Below, in pieces: positions 12,959 to 14,349 of a DNA stretch of 14,349 nucleotides. This DNA comes from CAYGLV01 sp964351025 (GTDB lineage Bacteria; Actinomycetota; Thermoleophilia; Gaiellales; Gaiellaceae), in the NCBI GenBank assembly GCA_964351025.1, contig CAYGLV010000061.1, positions 1-14,349 of the forward strand. Direction: 5' to 3'. A model generated the notes under the pieces. It did not search any database. It saw only the letters and a program-made list of their open reading frames with translations, and had not been told where the DNA came from. The position numbers and the translations under genes were made by a program. Within the stretch, counting starts at the first letter, position 1. The number at the start of each line of letters is the position of its first letter.

Positions 12959-13437
12959 TGGACCGTCTGGACGGCTCCGTCGATCGCGAGCTGCGCCGGT
13001 TCGGCCCCGCCGGCGACGCGCCGGGTATGGCTGCGATCGTCCGCGCGTGGCCGTCCGCGGTCGGCGACACCGTGTGTCGCAACGCCTGGCCGGCCCGCCT
13101 TGCCCGTGACGGGACGCTGCACGTGTCGGCGTCGTCGTCGACGTGGGCGTTCGAGTTGGGGAGGCTCGCCGGGGAGATCCTCGAGCAGCTTCGCGGCGCT
13201 CTGGGCGAAGGTGCACCGGCGGCGCTGAAGTTCGCTCCGGGCCCCCTGCCGGAGCCTGCCGCGGACCCGGCGGCCGGCGCCCGTCCGCCTGTCCGCCCGA
13301 CTCCGGAGGACGCCGAGCTCGCGGCCGCGCTCACGGCGGAGATCGGTGACGACGAGCTGCGCGCGATCGTCGCCCGGGCCGTTTCGGCGAGTCTCGCTCG
13401 GGGCCGCGCCGGGACGCCGTCCGACCCCGATTTCTGA
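12958..13437 (+). CDS. dciA: DciA (DUF721) replicative helicase loader
   Basis: Of 159 residues. The DUF721 core covers about 23-91: MAAIVRAWPSAVGDTV, a WPARLARDGTLHVSASSSTW stretch, WAFELGRLAGEIL and the ALKF strand. DciA proteins interact with and load the DnaB helicase in bacteria without DnaC/DnaI, and the place between recF and gyrB is standard in actinobacteria. The rest is a Pro/Ala-rich linker and an alpha-helical C-terminal piece (TPEDAELAAALTAEIGDDEL). Start and recF stop overlap as TGATG (12956-12960). Family assignment is firm; the loader role is known from homologues and inferred here. Confidence 0.85.
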   Translation: MDRLDGSVDRELRRFGPAGDAPGMAAIVRAWPSAVGDTVCRNAWPARLARDGTLHVSASSSTWAFELGRLAGEILEQLRGALGEGAPAALKFAPGPLPEPAADPAAGARPPVRPTPEDAELAAALTAEIGDDELRAIVARAVSASLARGRAGTPSDPDF

Positions 13438-13443
13438 TAGAGT
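13438..13443 (+). promoter_or_regulatory. Possible -10 element of gyrB
   Basis: TAGAGT, the same hexamer as before tRNA-Ile, directly follows the dciA stop. It predicts a start at about 13450, the first base before the hairpin. A second candidate, TATGCT (13459-13464), lies in the hairpin loop and would start inside it. Confidence 0.35.
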
Positions 13444-13450
13444 TGTCTGT

Positions 13451-13482
13451 GCCCGCAATATGCTCATTTGCAGGGCTTTTTT
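13451..13482 (+). terminator. Hairpin plus T6 in the gyrB leader (terminator or attenuator-like)
   Basis: GCCCGCAA (13451-13458) pairs with TTGC-A-GGGC (13468-13476): eight base pairs with one bulged A and a nine-base loop. Six T residues follow (13477-13482), ending one base before the gyrB ATG. This is the shape of an intrinsic terminator. It can end the recF-dciA transcript, act as an attenuator of gyrB, or hide the AGGG ribosome site at 13472-13475. The function is inferred; the structure is seen. Confidence 0.55.
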
Positions 13483-13483
13483 C

Positions 13484-14349
13484 ATGGTAGAAAGCACCTA
13501 CACCGCCAAGGACATCACGGTTCTCGAGGGTCTCGAGCCCGTCCGGCTCAGGCCGGGCATGTACATCGGCTCGACGGGCGCGCGGGGACTCCACCACCTC
13601 GTCTTCGAGGTCGTCGACAACTCGGTGGACGAGGCTCTCGCGGGCCGCAACGATCGCATCGAGGTGACCGTCCATCCGGACGATTCCGTGACCGTGAAGG
13701 ACTACGGCTCGGGCATCCCGGTCGACGTCATGCCCGAGCAGGGATTGCCTGCGCTGACAGTCGTGCTGACCAAGCTGCACGCCGGCGGCAAGTTCGGCGG
13801 AGACGGCTACAAGGTCTCGGGCGGCCTGCACGGTGTCGGCGTGTCCGTCGTCAACGCCCTCTCGGAGTCGCTCGTCGCCGAGGTGCGCCGCGACGGCGCC
13901 GTCTACCGGCAGGAGTTCGTCCGGGGGGTCCCGCAGGGCGCCATGGAGACGATCGGCGCCGCGGACGACACCGGCACGACGATCCACTTCATGCCTGACG
14001 CCGAGATCTTCGAGGAGATCGAGTGGTCGACCCAGGTGCTGTCGCAGCGGCTGCGCGAGACCGCCTTCCTCACACGGGCACTGACGATCGTCATCACCGA
14101 TGAGCGCGCCGGGGGCGGCTCGCAAACCTTTTACTACGAGGGCGGAATCAGGGACTTCGTCTCCTACGTCAACGAGTCGAAGGAGCCGATCCACAAGTCG
14201 ATCGCCTACTTCGAGACCGAGAGCGACCAGGGCAACGTCGAGGTTGCGATGCAGTGGAACACGTCCTACGTCGAGTCCGTGTTCTCGTTCGCGAACAACA
14301 TCAACACGACCGAGGGCGGCGCGCACCTCTCCGGCTTCAAGGCCGCGCT
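13484..14349 (+). CDS. gyrB: DNA gyrase subunit B, C-terminus cut by window edge
   Basis: ATPase subunit of gyrase, which introduces negative supercoils. 288 complete codons are present. The GHKL ATPase motifs are FEVVDNSVDEAL with catalytic Glu42, Asn46 in the same helix, DYGSGIP with Asp73, and GGLHGVG (113-119) with Lys103 before it; numbering equals E. coli GyrB, which supports ATG 13484. The transducer domain follows, and the segment TYRF-like loop is replaced by VYRQEF. The window ends at about residue 288 (GAHLSGFKAA). AGGG (13472-13475) lies eight bases upstream but inside a hairpin. ATG 13460 is in frame and would add MLICRAFF. Confidence 0.97.
   Translation, partial: MVESTYTAKDITVLEGLEPVRLRPGMYIGSTGARGLHHLVFEVVDNSVDEALAGRNDRIEVTVHPDDSVTVKDYGSGIPVDVMPEQGLPALTVVLTKLHAGGKFGGDGYKVSGGLHGVGVSVVNALSESLVAEVRRDGAVYRQEFVRGVPQGAMETIGAADDTGTTIHFMPDAEIFEEIEWSTQVLSQRLRETAFLTRALTIVITDERAGGGSQTFYYEGGIRDFVSYVNESKEPIHKSIAYFETESDQGNVEVAMQWNTSYVESVFSFANNINTTEGGAHLSGFKAA

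Noticed and set aside
1..14349. Mobile elements, CRISPR, phage or defence genes
   Set aside because: No transposase or integrase, no spaced direct repeats, no att-like duplication around the tRNA, and every stretch over about 300 bases is accounted for by core genes or oriC.

Overview
The window is about 14.3 kb of very GC-rich DNA and covers the chromosomal replication origin of an actinobacterium. The gene order on the two sides of one intergenic region is rpmH-rnpA-yidD-yidC-jag-rsmG-parA-parB running left on the minus strand, and dnaA-dnaN-recF-dciA(DUF721)-gyrB running right on the plus strand. The very high GC, frequent GTG/TTG starts, leaderless-type promoters, a DUF721 gene between recF and gyrB, and no mnmG/mnmE beside rsmG all point to Actinobacteria. 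There is no gnd gene between dnaN and recF, unlike Streptomyces and Mycobacterium. The protein style suggests a deep lineage such as Thermoleophilia, but that placement is inference and was not tested.

Region by region. Positions 1-2147 (minus) hold most of a class A penicillin-binding protein, cut by the left edge. Positions 2342-3406 (plus) hold a CPBP-family membrane protease and a small AroQ-type chorismate mutase. Positions 3403-4188 (minus) hold a bifunctional-nuclease-domain (DUF151) protein and an unrecognised 62-residue protein. An isolated tRNA-Ile(GAU) lies at 4304-4377 (plus). Positions 4422-8927 (minus) hold the compact origin-left block. Positions 8928-9251 are the presumed oriC, with one perfect DnaA box, three degenerate ones, and promoters in both directions. 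Positions 9252-14349 (plus) hold the replication-initiation operon, with gyrB cut by the right edge.

How the genes work together. DnaA, the clamp DnaN, RecF, the helicase loader DciA and GyrB form the replication and repair set. ParA and ParB segregate the newly replicated origins. RpmH, RnpA, YidD, YidC, Jag and RsmG link ribosome and tRNA processing with membrane protein insertion. The arms are extremely compact: rnpA/yidD, yidD/yidC, yidC/jag and dnaN/recF each overlap by four bases, and recF/dciA share one base.

I found no mobile element, CRISPR array, phage or defence cassette, and no evidence of an undescribed multi-gene system. The points worth a second look are small ones: an apparent CTG start of recF, a hairpin plus six-T run directly before the gyrB start, a DnaA box over the rpmH promoter, an unbroken run of seven genes without ATG starts, and the unrecognised 62-residue protein.
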